9,886 nt of DNA from Flavobacteriaceae bacterium (GTDB lineage Bacteria; Bacteroidota; Bacteroidia; Flavobacteriales; Flavobacteriaceae): positions 1-9,886 of the forward strand of contig JABJFE010000013.1 in NCBI GenBank assembly GCA_018662905.1. Reading direction: 5' to 3'. A program made the translations under genes and the position numbers. This document shows, in pieces, positions 1 to 6,678 of this stretch. The notes beneath the pieces were generated by a model. The model was not told where the DNA came from, did not search any database, and saw only the letters and a list, made by a program, of their open reading frames with translations. Position 1 is the first letter of the stretch; every line of letters starts with the position of its first letter.

Positions 1-1
1 A

Positions 2-559
2 GAGAGTTTTGACAAGGAAAGATATCAAACAATATATGCAAAACATGAAGGGGCGGTAGCTGCACCTACAGCAGGAATGCATTTTTCAAAACACTTGTTA
101 AAAAAGCTAGAAATTAAAGGAATTAATATTGCTGAAATAACTATGCATGTTGGACTTGGAACTTTTAATCCTGTTGAAGTTGAAGATTTGTCTAAACATA
201 AAATGGACTCTGAAGAGTTATTTATAAATGAAAAGGCTTGTAATGTAATTAATGGGGCTAAAGCAAATAAAAAAAGAATATGTGCTGTAGGAACTACATC
301 TATGAGAGGAATTGAATCATCTGTTTCGTCTGTTAGAACGTTAAATCCATACAGTGGTTGGACTCATAAGTTTATTTTTCCACCTTATGATTTTAGGATA
401 GCCGATTCAATGATAACTAATTTTCATACACCTAAGTCTACCCTATTAATGATGGCTTCAGCATTCGCTGGTCCTGACTTTATTAAAGAAGCCTATTCAG
501 TCGCTATTAAAGAAAAATATAATTTTTATTCTTATGGTGATGCTATGTTGATTATATAA
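2..559 (+). CDS. queA: S-adenosylmethionine:tRNA ribosyltransferase-isomerase QueA, C-terminal part (5' end outside window)
   Basis: QueA transfers and isomerises the ribosyl group of S-adenosylmethionine onto 7-aminomethyl-7-deazaguanine in tRNA, making epoxyqueuosine in the cytoplasm. The frame is open from base 2, well before the first internal ATG at 77, and the upstream residues (ERYQTIYAKHEG followed by AVAAPTAGMHFS) are typical QueA sequence, so the gene is cut by the window edge rather than starting at 77. Further family motifs follow: ITMHVGLGTFNPVE, GTTSMRGIES, and the block ADSMITNFHTPKSTLL leading to SAFAG. The C-terminus EKYNFYSYGDAMLII is a normal family ending. About 185 residues are visible of a protein usually near 350. 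rlmN follows after 10 bases on the same strand, so both probably share a transcript. No frameshift is seen. Identity is secure; only the 5' limit is unknown. Confidence 0.95.
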   Translation, partial: ESFDKERYQTIYAKHEGAVAAPTAGMHFSKHLLKKLEIKGINIAEITMHVGLGTFNPVEVEDLSKHKMDSEELFINEKACNVINGAKANKKRICAVGTTSMRGIESSVSSVRTLNPYSGWTHKFIFPPYDFRIADSMITNFHTPKSTLLMMASAFAGPDFIKEAYSVAIKEKYNFYSYGDAMLII

Positions 560-569
560 GTTTTGAAAA

Positions 570-1610
570 ATGAATGAAAAAAAAGATATTAGATCTTTAA
601 CAATTGAAGAGCTGACTTCTTTTTTTGAAACTAACAATATGCCGTCTTACAGAGCTAGCCAAGTTTATAATTGGCTCTGGAAAAAATCTTGTTTATCATT
701 TGATGAAATGACAAATGTTTCTTTAGAACTAAGAAATTTATTGAAAAGTAAATTTGTAATTAATCACATTAAAATTGATAAGTTCCAAAAAAGTAATGAT
801 GGAACTATTAAAAATGCGATATCCTTATATGATAATCTTTTAGTTGAGTCGGTTTTAATTCCTACAAATTCAAGAACAACTGCATGTATTTCTAGTCAAG
901 TAGGTTGCAGTTTAGATTGTGAATTTTGTGCAACTTCAAAGATGAACAGGATAAGAAATTTAAATCCTGATGAGATTTATGATCAAGCAGTTACTATCAA
1001 TTCACAAAGCATAAAATATCATGATAGACCAATTTCTAATATAGTTTTTATGGGAATGGGTGAGCCTCTTTTGAATTACAGTAATGTGATTAAAGGGATT
1101 GATAAAATAACAAGTAAAGAAGGTTTAGGTATGTCACCTAAAAGAATAACTGTATCTACATCTGGCATTTCAAAATTGATCATTAAGATGGCTGATGATA
1201 ATGTAAAATTTAATTTAGCAATTTCTTTACACTCAGCCATAGAAAAAACTAGAAATGAAATCATGCCTTTTTCTAAAAAATTCCCATTAGAGGATCTTTT
1301 AGAAGCAGTCAAATATTGGAATTTTAAAACAAATAAAATTGTAACTTATGAATATATAGTTTGGGAAGGGATTAATGATAATGATGAGCATATTAATGCA
1401 TTAGTGAAATTTTGTAAATCTTCCCCTTCTAAGGTTAATCTTATTGAATATAATACAACTGATAATAAGCTTTTTAAGTCAGCAGATAATAAAGCTATTA
1501 ATCAGTATGTTAGCAAACTTGAAAAGAATAAAATACCTGTAACAATTCGTAAATCAAGAGGGAAGGATATTGATGCGGCATGTGGACAATTAGCAAATAA
1601 GTTAGAATAG
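570..1610 (+). CDS. rlmN: Dual-specificity 23S rRNA / tRNA adenine-C2 methyltransferase RlmN (radical SAM)
   Basis: RlmN methylates C2 of A2503 in 23S rRNA and of A37 in a subset of tRNAs, using two S-adenosylmethionines and a radical mechanism. The 346-residue length is normal. The 4Fe-4S cluster motif CxxxCxxC is present at Cys113, Cys117 and Cys120. Cys106 and Cys338 (in DIDAACGQL near the C-terminus) occupy the positions of the two catalytic cysteines; the spacing of 7, 4 and 3 residues from Cys106 through the cluster cysteines matches what I recall for the E. coli enzyme. GMGEPLLNY and KRITVSTSGI are further family signatures. The start at 570 gives the usual short N-terminal accessory domain (EELTSFFETNNMPSYRASQVYNWLW). 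No Shine-Dalgarno precedes it, as for the other genes here. It lies 10 bases after queA and 4 before the polyprenyl synthase. Cfr-type resistance paralogues are a remote alternative; gene context favours the housekeeping RlmN. Confidence 0.95.
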   Translation: MNEKKDIRSLTIEELTSFFETNNMPSYRASQVYNWLWKKSCLSFDEMTNVSLELRNLLKSKFVINHIKIDKFQKSNDGTIKNAISLYDNLLVESVLIPTNSRTTACISSQVGCSLDCEFCATSKMNRIRNLNPDEIYDQAVTINSQSIKYHDRPISNIVFMGMGEPLLNYSNVIKGIDKITSKEGLGMSPKRITVSTSGISKLIIKMADDNVKFNLAISLHSAIEKTRNEIMPFSKKFPLEDLLEAVKYWNFKTNKIVTYEYIVWEGINDNDEHINALVKFCKSSPSKVNLIEYNTTDNKLFKSADNKAINQYVSKLEKNKIPVTIRKSRGKDIDAACGQLANKLE

Positions 1611-1614
1611 TTTT

Positions 1615-2589
1615 ATGAAAATTTTAGAGAAAATCAAATCACCTATTAAAAAAGAAATGGATCTTTTTGAGGAGAAATTTTCAAGCTCTATGATATCTGA
1701 TGTCCCGTTGTTAAATAGAATTACTCACTATGTTGTAAAGAGAAAAGGAAAGCAAATGAGGCCAATGTTTGTTTTTTTAACTGCAAAAATGATGTCTAAA
1801 AATGGAGTTATTGATGAAAAAGTTTATCGCGCAGCTTCTATAATTGAACTGATTCATACCGCTACATTAATTCATGATGATGTAGTTGATTCTAGTGATA
1901 AAAGAAGGGGGTTTTTTTCATTAAATGCTTTATGGAAAAATAAAATTGCTGTTTTGGTTGGAGATTTTTTATTGTCTAAGGGAATGTTACTTTGTATAGA
2001 TAATGATGATTTTGATTTACTAAAAATAATTTCTAAATCAGTCAAGGATATGAGTCAGGGTGAGCTTTTACAAATAGAAAAAACTAGAAGATTAGATATC
2101 GATGAAAAAACTTATTTTAATATAATCACTAAAAAAACAGCTTCATTAATAGCTTCTTGCTGTGCATTAGGAGCTGCTGCTTCAAATTCTTCCAAAATTC
2201 AAATTAGTAAACTTTATAAACTAGGAGAAAAGATAGGTATTGCTTTTCAATTAAAAGACGACTTATTTGATTACGGAACAAAAAAAATAGGTAAACCAAC
2301 AGGAATTGATATAAAAGAAAAAAAGCTGACTCTTCCGCTGATTTATGCTTTGAATAACTCGTCACATTCTAAAAAAAAATGGCTTATTAATTCAGTTAAA
2401 AACAGTAATGATAAAGCTATAAAAGATATTATCAATTATGTAACTGAAATTGGTGGGATAGATTATACTCAAAATAAAATTAATGAATTTTATAAATCAG
2501 CAATTGATGATTTGAAATATTTTGAAGACAACGAGTTTAAAGAGAGTTTAAAAAAACTAATTAAATACGTAATTGAAAGAAATTACTAA
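1615..2589 (+). CDS. Trans-polyprenyl diphosphate synthase (IspB/IspA-like family)
   Basis: This enzyme condenses isopentenyl diphosphate units head-to-tail onto an allylic primer to make a long all-trans prenyl diphosphate, in Bacteroidetes most likely for the menaquinone side chain. Both aspartate-rich motifs that bind magnesium-diphosphate are intact: DDVVD at residues 88-92 and DDLFD at 215-219. The IPP-binding GKQMRP (45-50) and the basic DKRRG after the first motif are present, as is the KPTGIDIKEKKLTLPLIYAL segment typical of the octaprenyl/heptaprenyl branch. The length of 324 residues is normal for that branch and longer than typical farnesyl diphosphate synthases. Chain length cannot be set from the sequence alone, so no specific symbol is given. 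The ATG at 1615 is 4 bases after the rlmN stop, which implies co-transcription. A run of nine A at 2371-2379 lies inside the gene but the frame is intact. Confidence 0.92.
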   Translation: MKILEKIKSPIKKEMDLFEEKFSSSMISDVPLLNRITHYVVKRKGKQMRPMFVFLTAKMMSKNGVIDEKVYRAASIIELIHTATLIHDDVVDSSDKRRGFFSLNALWKNKIAVLVGDFLLSKGMLLCIDNDDFDLLKIISKSVKDMSQGELLQIEKTRRLDIDEKTYFNIITKKTASLIASCCALGAAASNSSKIQISKLYKLGEKIGIAFQLKDDLFDYGTKKIGKPTGIDIKEKKLTLPLIYALNNSSHSKKKWLINSVKNSNDKAIKDIINYVTEIGGIDYTQNKINEFYKSAIDDLKYFEDNEFKESLKKLIKYVIERNY

Positions 2590-2636
2590 TTTATTTAAAT
2601 AATATTTTTTGTTTAAATTAATACTTTATAAAAAAA

Positions 2637-4571
2637 TTGATTTCTAAAACAACAATAGATAAGGTTTTTGAGCAATCTCTGGTAGAAGAGGTTGTGGGTG
2701 AGTTTGTGCAATTAAAAAAATCTGGTTCTAATTTTAAAGGATTAAGTCCGTTTTCAAATGAAAAAACTCCAAGTTTCGTAGTATCTCCTGTTAAACAAAT
2801 TTGGAAAGATTTTAGTAGTGGTAAAGGAGGTAATGCAGTAGCATTTTTGATGGAGCATGAACACTTCACTTATCCGGAAGCTATTAAATATTTAGCTAGA
2901 AAATATAATATTGAAATTGAAGAAACTCAAGTAAGTTCATTGGATAAAGAAAAAGCTTCAGAAAAAGAAAGCTTATTTATAGTTTCTGAGTACGCAAAAG
3001 ACTTTTTTAGTAATACTTTATTGAATTCTGATGAGGGAAAGACTTTAGGGCTTTCTTATTTTAAAGAAAGAGGTTTTAGTAATGAAACTATTAAAAAGTA
3101 TGATTTAGGATATCTTCCTGATAAATTAAATTATTTTTCAACAGAAGCAATTAAAAACGGATATGATCCAATTTTTTTAGAAAAATCTGGTTTGTCAATT
3201 TTTCAAAATGGAAAATCAATTGATAGGTTTAGGGGAAGGGTGACCTTCCCAATCCATAGTATGTCCGGTAGAACTCTTGGTTTTGGAGGTAGAATTTTAA
3301 ACAACCAGCTTAAAACAGCTAAATATCTTAATTCACCGGAGAGTTTAATATATAATAAAAGTAAAATATTGTATGGAATATTTTATGCAAAACAGGAAAT
3401 TGCAAAGCTTGATAATTGTTTTATAGTCGAAGGTTACACTGATGTCATTCAGTTACATCAAAAAGGTATAATGAATGTAGTTTCATCGTCTGGAACTGCA
3501 CTAACTATTGATCAAATTACTTTAATTAGAAGATTGACTTCAAATGTTACCATGCTTTTTGATGGTGATAAAGCAGGTGTTAATGCTACGTTAAGAGGAA
3601 TTGATATAGTTTTAACTGCAGGCTTAAATGTAAATGTTTGTTCATTTCCAAATGGCGAAGATCCTGATAGTTATAGTCAGGATAAGTCATTTGAGGAAAT
3701 CGACGACTATCTAAAGAATAATTCACAAGATTTTATACAATTTAAAGCATCAATTTTAGCTGAAAACTCTAAAAATGACCCTATTTCTAAAGCAAACACT
3801 ATTAACGAAATTATTAATAGTATTTCTATTATTCCAGACAGAATAAAGCAAGAAATATACATAAAGCATTGCTCTTCTATCATGGATATTTCAGAAGAAG
3901 TTTTGTTTAATTCTTTAGCTCAGAAAACAAAAAACGAAATTCATTCTATTTCAAAAAAAAGGATAGCTAAGGTTCAAAAAACATCAAAAAATAAAGAGGT
4001 TAATTTACTGTTTGAATTAGAAAAGAAAATTATTGAAATCCTGTTATTGTATGGAAATAAAAAAGAAAATTTTGAAGAACTTATACTAAAAAATGATAAA
4101 GAAGGCAATGTTGTATTGGAGCCTATCACTGTAAGTTCTTTGGTTTATGAAAAAATATTTTTAGACCTACAGCAAGATGAAATTGAATTTACCAACGAAT
4201 CTTTTAAAATTATTTATGAAAAAATTATTAGTGAATTTCAAAAAAATCAAAAGTTAATTTTAGAAATTTTTTTAAATAACTTAAACCAGGAGCTAGCAAA
4301 TCATGTTACTGGGATTTTAATGAACGAAGACCAATATGAACTTCATGACTGGTTAAGTAAGGATATTTTTGTTAAACATAAGGACAAAGTAGTTAGTCAA
4401 TTAGTTTCTGAGACTATATTAAGTTTAAGAACTTTTTTAATAAATAAAAAAGTTGAAGAGTTGAAAGAAGAAACTAAAGACAGTTTAGAAAACGATAAAA
4501 TATTGGAGGAAATCGGTGAATATCACAAATTAAAAACACTATTATCTAAAAAGTTAAATAGGGTTTTGTAG
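2637..4571 (+). CDS. dnaG: DNA primase DnaG with degenerate zinc-ribbon
   Basis: DnaG makes the RNA primers for replication and works with the DnaB helicase. Domain order: N-terminal zinc-ribbon-like region (about 1-95), RNA polymerase/TOPRIM core with DRFRGRVTFPI (196-206), KYLNSPES (229-236), TOPRIM glutamate motif EGYTD (265-269) and DGDKAG (309-314), then a diverged C-terminal region expected to contact DnaB. The length of 644 residues is normal. The start is the TTG at 2637: it gives MISKTTIDKVFEQ, matching the family start; an in-frame TAA at 2619-2621 limits extension, and the next in-frame ATG falls around residue 72, inside a conserved block. The zinc ligands are absent: the positions equivalent to E. 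coli Cys40, His43, Cys61 and Cys64 are Ser37, Ser40, Asp58 and Ser61, though the neighbouring NEKTPSF and GKGGNAVAF motifs are kept. A 47-base gap separates it from the polyprenyl synthase. It ends base-to-base against the convergent nadE. Confidence 0.96.
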   Translation: MISKTTIDKVFEQSLVEEVVGEFVQLKKSGSNFKGLSPFSNEKTPSFVVSPVKQIWKDFSSGKGGNAVAFLMEHEHFTYPEAIKYLARKYNIEIEETQVSSLDKEKASEKESLFIVSEYAKDFFSNTLLNSDEGKTLGLSYFKERGFSNETIKKYDLGYLPDKLNYFSTEAIKNGYDPIFLEKSGLSIFQNGKSIDRFRGRVTFPIHSMSGRTLGFGGRILNNQLKTAKYLNSPESLIYNKSKILYGIFYAKQEIAKLDNCFIVEGYTDVIQLHQKGIMNVVSSSGTALTIDQITLIRRLTSNVTMLFDGDKAGVNATLRGIDIVLTAGLNVNVCSFPNGEDPDSYSQDKSFEEIDDYLKNNSQDFIQFKASILAENSKNDPISKANTINEIINSISIIPDRIKQEIYIKHCSSIMDISEEVLFNSLAQKTKNEIHSISKKRIAKVQKTSKNKEVNLLFELEKKIIEILLLYGNKKENFEELILKNDKEGNVVLEPITVSSLVYEKIFLDLQQDEIEFTNESFKIIYEKIISEFQKNQKLILEIFLNNLNQELANHVTGILMNEDQYELHDWLSKDIFVKHKDKVVSQLVSETILSLRTFLINKKVEELKEETKDSLENDKILEEIGEYHKLKTLLSKKLNRVL

Positions 4572-4580
4572 CTATTTTAA
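4554..4580. terminator. Weak AT-rich hairpin across the dnaG/nadE convergent junction (possible bidirectional terminator)
   Basis: The two genes converge with stops at 4569-4571 and 4572-4574, together forming the palindrome TAGCTA. Bases 4556-4561 (AAATAG) are complementary to 4572-4577 (CTATTT). After a one-base bulge at 4578 the stem extends by TTAA pairing, with a 10-base loop. Short T-rich stretches follow on both strands. The stem is almost all A-T, so it would be weak; termination is an inference from its position between convergent genes that have no other intergenic space. Confidence 0.22.
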
Positions 4581-5357
4581 ATTTTCTGGTATCTTGTAAA
4601 TTGGTATGGGAATCATTTTGTGAAGATTTTGTTGATTAAATTTTGTTAAAATTTTAAAAACTTCTTTTTCTCTCCCTTTAAAATCATCTAGTTGTTTTTT
4701 AAGATCTTTTTGTTTCATTGCCCATTCCAGTTCTTTGTAAGTTGCTCCAATTTGATCTTCATCAGTCCTGCCATCATCCCATAATCCATCTGTAGGTTTT
4801 GCTTTTATGATTTCGTCTATTACACCAAGTGTTTTCGAGACTTCAAAAACATCTGTTTTGTTTAAATCAGCTATAGGGCTAATATCTACACCTCCATCTC
4901 CATATTTTGTATAAAAGCCAATTCCAAAATCTTCAACTTTATTTCCAGTACCAGCAACTAAGAAATTATGTAATCCAGCAAAATAATATAATGTTGTCAT
5001 CCTGATTCTAGATCTTGAATTAGCTAATGTTAAAAAATTATTTTCATCACTTTCTTCTTCAACAGTACTTTTAAAAGATAAAAACACATTGTTTAGATCT
5101 ATAGATTTGTGTGATACATTATCAAATTTATTTTGCAACCATGTTATATGCTTAGAAGCTCTTTTCACTTCATCTTCGCTTTGTAAAATAGGCATGTCAA
5201 TACATAATGTAGGTAGACCAGTATTTGCACATAAACTAGATGTTAGTGCAGAATCAATTCCACCTGAAATTCCGACGACAAATCCATTGATTTTGGATTT
5301 CTCAGCATAATCTTTTAACCACTGAATTATATTATTTGCAATTATTTCGTATTTCAT
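4572..5357 (-). CDS. nadE: NH3-dependent NAD(+) synthetase
   Basis: NadE amidates nicotinic acid adenine dinucleotide to NAD+ using ATP and ammonia, the last step of NAD biosynthesis. The ATP-pyrophosphatase P-loop SGGIDS is at residues 31-36. The NaAD/ATP site block NSRSRIRMTTLYYFA (113-127) and the signature GTGNKVEDFGIGFYTKYGDGGVDISPI (136-162) are intact, as is TDGLWDDGRTDEDQIGATY. The protein has 261 residues, the size of the single-domain ammonia-dependent type; there is no N-terminal glutaminase domain, so it should rely on free ammonia or an external source. The ATG at 5357-5355 gives the usual N-terminus (helix, then GFVVGISGG). It is transcribed leftward, divergent from gldB across 56 bases and convergent on dnaG with zero bases between stops. 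It appears to be a single-gene transcript. Identity is secure. Confidence 0.95.
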   Translation of the reverse strand: MKYEIIANNIIQWLKDYAEKSKINGFVVGISGGIDSALTSSLCANTGLPTLCIDMPILQSEDEVKRASKHITWLQNKFDNVSHKSIDLNNVFLSFKSTVEEESDENNFLTLANSRSRIRMTTLYYFAGLHNFLVAGTGNKVEDFGIGFYTKYGDGGVDISPIADLNKTDVFEVSKTLGVIDEIIKAKPTDGLWDDGRTDEDQIGATYKELEWAMKQKDLKKQLDDFKGREKEVFKILTKFNQQNLHKMIPIPIYKIPENLK

Positions 5358-5359
5358 TT

Positions 5360-5371
5360 ATAAATATTTAT
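5360..5371. repeat. Perfect 12-bp palindrome ATAAATATTTAT just before the nadE start
   Basis: The palindrome lies 2 bases upstream of the nadE ATG, within the presumed nadE leader and upstream of the gldB promoter candidate. It is composed only of A and T, so chance occurrence is far from negligible in this genome. It could be an operator or a small hairpin near the ribosome-binding region; nothing else in the sequence supports either role. Confidence 0.3.
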
Positions 5372-5382
5372 TGACTTTATAT

Positions 5383-5390
5383 TAAATTTG
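5383..5390 (+). promoter_or_regulatory. Candidate Bacteroidetes -7 element for gldB-gldC (TAAATTTG)
   Basis: TAAATTTG fits the TAnnTTTG consensus of Bacteroidetes housekeeping promoters exactly and sits 23 bases before the gldB ATG, predicting a leader of under 20 bases. No TTG is present at the expected -33 spacing (the TTG at 5371-5373 is only 9 bases upstream), so support rests on the -7 match and the location between divergent genes. Confidence 0.32.
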
Positions 5391-5405
5391 CTAAAGTTTT
5401 ACACA

Positions 5406-5413
5406 CAAAATTA
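5406..5413 (-). promoter_or_regulatory. Candidate Bacteroidetes -7 element for nadE (TAATTTTG on the minus strand)
   Basis: Read on the minus strand this is TAATTTTG, an exact fit to TAnnTTTG, about 48 bases upstream of the nadE ATG. It directly abuts the gldB start codon. No clear -33 TTG is visible inside the gldB 5' end. In AT-rich DNA such matches occur by chance, hence the low confidence. Confidence 0.27.
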
Positions 5414-6349
5414 ATGGATTATAATAAGATATTCACTGTAATTTTATTTGTTTTTTTTATAATAGGTTGTAAAGATGTAAACAATGATTTAGATATTGAT
5501 GTTGTTAGATTTGAAAAACAATTTTATAATTCTGATGAAAAACAACTAGATAATTTAATTTATAAGTATCCTTTTCTATTTCCAAGTCAATTTCCTAAAT
5601 CAAATTGGATAAATAAAATTAATGATTCAGTTGAAATATCTCTTTATAATAAATCTATTATTGAGTTTAAAGATTACGACTTTAGTTCTTTAAAATTAAA
5701 ATCAATATTTAATAATGCAAAAAATATTTTAGAAAATTTCAATTCTCCAAAAATTTTTACACTTATTACTAAAAGTGATTTTAAGGATAGAATGATTTAT
5801 AGTGGGCCTTATTTGTTTATTTCTTTGAATTTGTATTTTGGATCTAATTATTATACAGATCTACCTAGTTATATTTCAAGAAGAATGGATAAATCATTCA
5901 TAGTAAATGATATTGCCTTTAAGATTTCAGAAGGATATGTTAGCGGCGAAGATGATAGAACTTTAATTTATAAGATGATTGAATATGGAAAGATTCTTTA
6001 TTTAAATAAATTATTAAATATTAATGAAGAAGATTGGGTCATATTTAACACTACGCTTGAAAAAATGAAATGGACAAATGAAAATGAATTTGAAATTTGG
6101 TCCTTTTTTGTAGAAAATGAATATTTTTTTAGTACTGATATTGATCTTAGATCTAGGTTTTTGTCGGAATCACCATATTCAAAATTTAATCTAGATATTG
6201 ACAAACAATCTCCGGGTGCAATTGGACGTTGGCTTGGTTATAAAATTGTAGATTCGTATATGACAAACAACAATATAAATCTAAATGAGTTAGGAGGTTT
6301 AGATCATTATACTATCTTTAAAAGTTCAAAATATAAACCATTCAAATAA
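5414..6349 (+). CDS. gldB: Gliding motility-associated lipoprotein GldB
   Basis: GldB is a cell-envelope lipoprotein of Bacteroidetes, required for gliding in Flavobacterium johnsoniae and associated with the Gld/type IX secretion machinery; its biochemical activity is not known. Here residues 1-19 form a lipoprotein signal peptide: short charged start, hydrophobic core (IFTVILFVFFIIG) and lipobox cysteine Cys19. The residues after Cys19 are Lys-Asp followed by further acids, somewhat like the surface-export signal described for Bacteroidetes lipoproteins, but the match is partial. Family-like segments are FPSQFPKSNWINKINDSVEISLY (56-78), YFGSNYYTDLPSYISRRMD (131-149) and SPGAIGRWLGYKIVDSYM (266-283). 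The length of 311 residues is normal. The stop codon shares one base with the gldC start (TAATG), implying translational coupling. It is divergent from nadE. Family assignment is by resemblance to remembered GldB sequences and by the adjacent gldC. Confidence 0.88.
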   Translation: MDYNKIFTVILFVFFIIGCKDVNNDLDIDVVRFEKQFYNSDEKQLDNLIYKYPFLFPSQFPKSNWINKINDSVEISLYNKSIIEFKDYDFSSLKLKSIFNNAKNILENFNSPKIFTLITKSDFKDRMIYSGPYLFISLNLYFGSNYYTDLPSYISRRMDKSFIVNDIAFKISEGYVSGEDDRTLIYKMIEYGKILYLNKLLNINEEDWVIFNTTLEKMKWTNENEFEIWSFFVENEYFFSTDIDLRSRFLSESPYSKFNLDIDKQSPGAIGRWLGYKIVDSYMTNNNINLNELGGLDHYTIFKSSKYKPFK

Positions 6350-6678
6350 TGAAAAAAACTCAAATTTCCTTCAATGTAGAATTAGATGAAAATCAAATTC
6401 CTGAAAAAATATCTTGGTCTGCTACTGATGGGGGGGTTTCTAATAAAGATTCTAAAGCAGTTTTTTTATCAGTTTGGGATCACAAACCTCAAGAAACTTT
6501 GAAGATTGATTTATGGACAAAAGATATGCCTGTAGATCAAATGAATGTTTTTTTTCATCAAACATTAGTTAGCATGAGTGACACATATTTTAGATCAACA
6601 AATAATGAAAAAATGACAGATTCTTTTAAGCAGTTTTGTGATTATTTTGCCGAAAATCTAAATATTAAACTTTCGTAG
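6349..6678 (+). CDS. gldC: Gliding motility protein GldC
   Basis: GldC is a small soluble protein encoded next to gldB in Bacteroidetes. In Flavobacterium johnsoniae it enhances gliding or colony spreading but is not strictly required; its molecular role is unknown. The 109-residue product has no signal peptide or membrane segment. It carries the recognisable family blocks VELDENQIPEKISWSATDGG, FLSVWDHKPQETLKIDLWTKDMPVDQMNVFFHQTL and FCDYFAENLNIK. The ATG overlaps the gldB stop by one base. The 3' end overlaps the convergent engB by 14 bases. A run of seven G at 6430-6436 encodes part of DGGV; such a run is unusual in DNA this AT-rich but the reading frame is intact through it. Confidence 0.92.
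   Translation: MKKTQISFNVELDENQIPEKISWSATDGGVSNKDSKAVFLSVWDHKPQETLKIDLWTKDMPVDQMNVFFHQTLVSMSDTYFRSTNNEKMTDSFKQFCDYFAENLNIKLS

Noticed and set aside
77..79. ATG at 77 as the real start of a short protein
   Set aside because: The frame continues upstream to base 2 with clear QueA sequence, so this Met is internal to a gene cut by the window edge.
1076..1312. Open frames opposite known genes (also at 2618-2869, 5089-5310, 5998-6204 and 7419-7601)
   Set aside because: Each lies opposite a well-identified gene, has no family resemblance or start context, and is expected from codon composition.
2590..2636. Promoter for dnaG in the 47-base gap after the polyprenyl synthase gene, including a repeated TTTAAAT
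   Set aside because: The nearest -7-like string has an extra base relative to TAnnTTTG and lacks a -33 partner; the repeats are simple AT sequence.
6430..6436. Run of seven G in gldC as a possible frameshift or phase-variation tract
   Set aside because: The family sequence continues in frame on both sides, and a single short run in a core gene gives no sign of phase variation.
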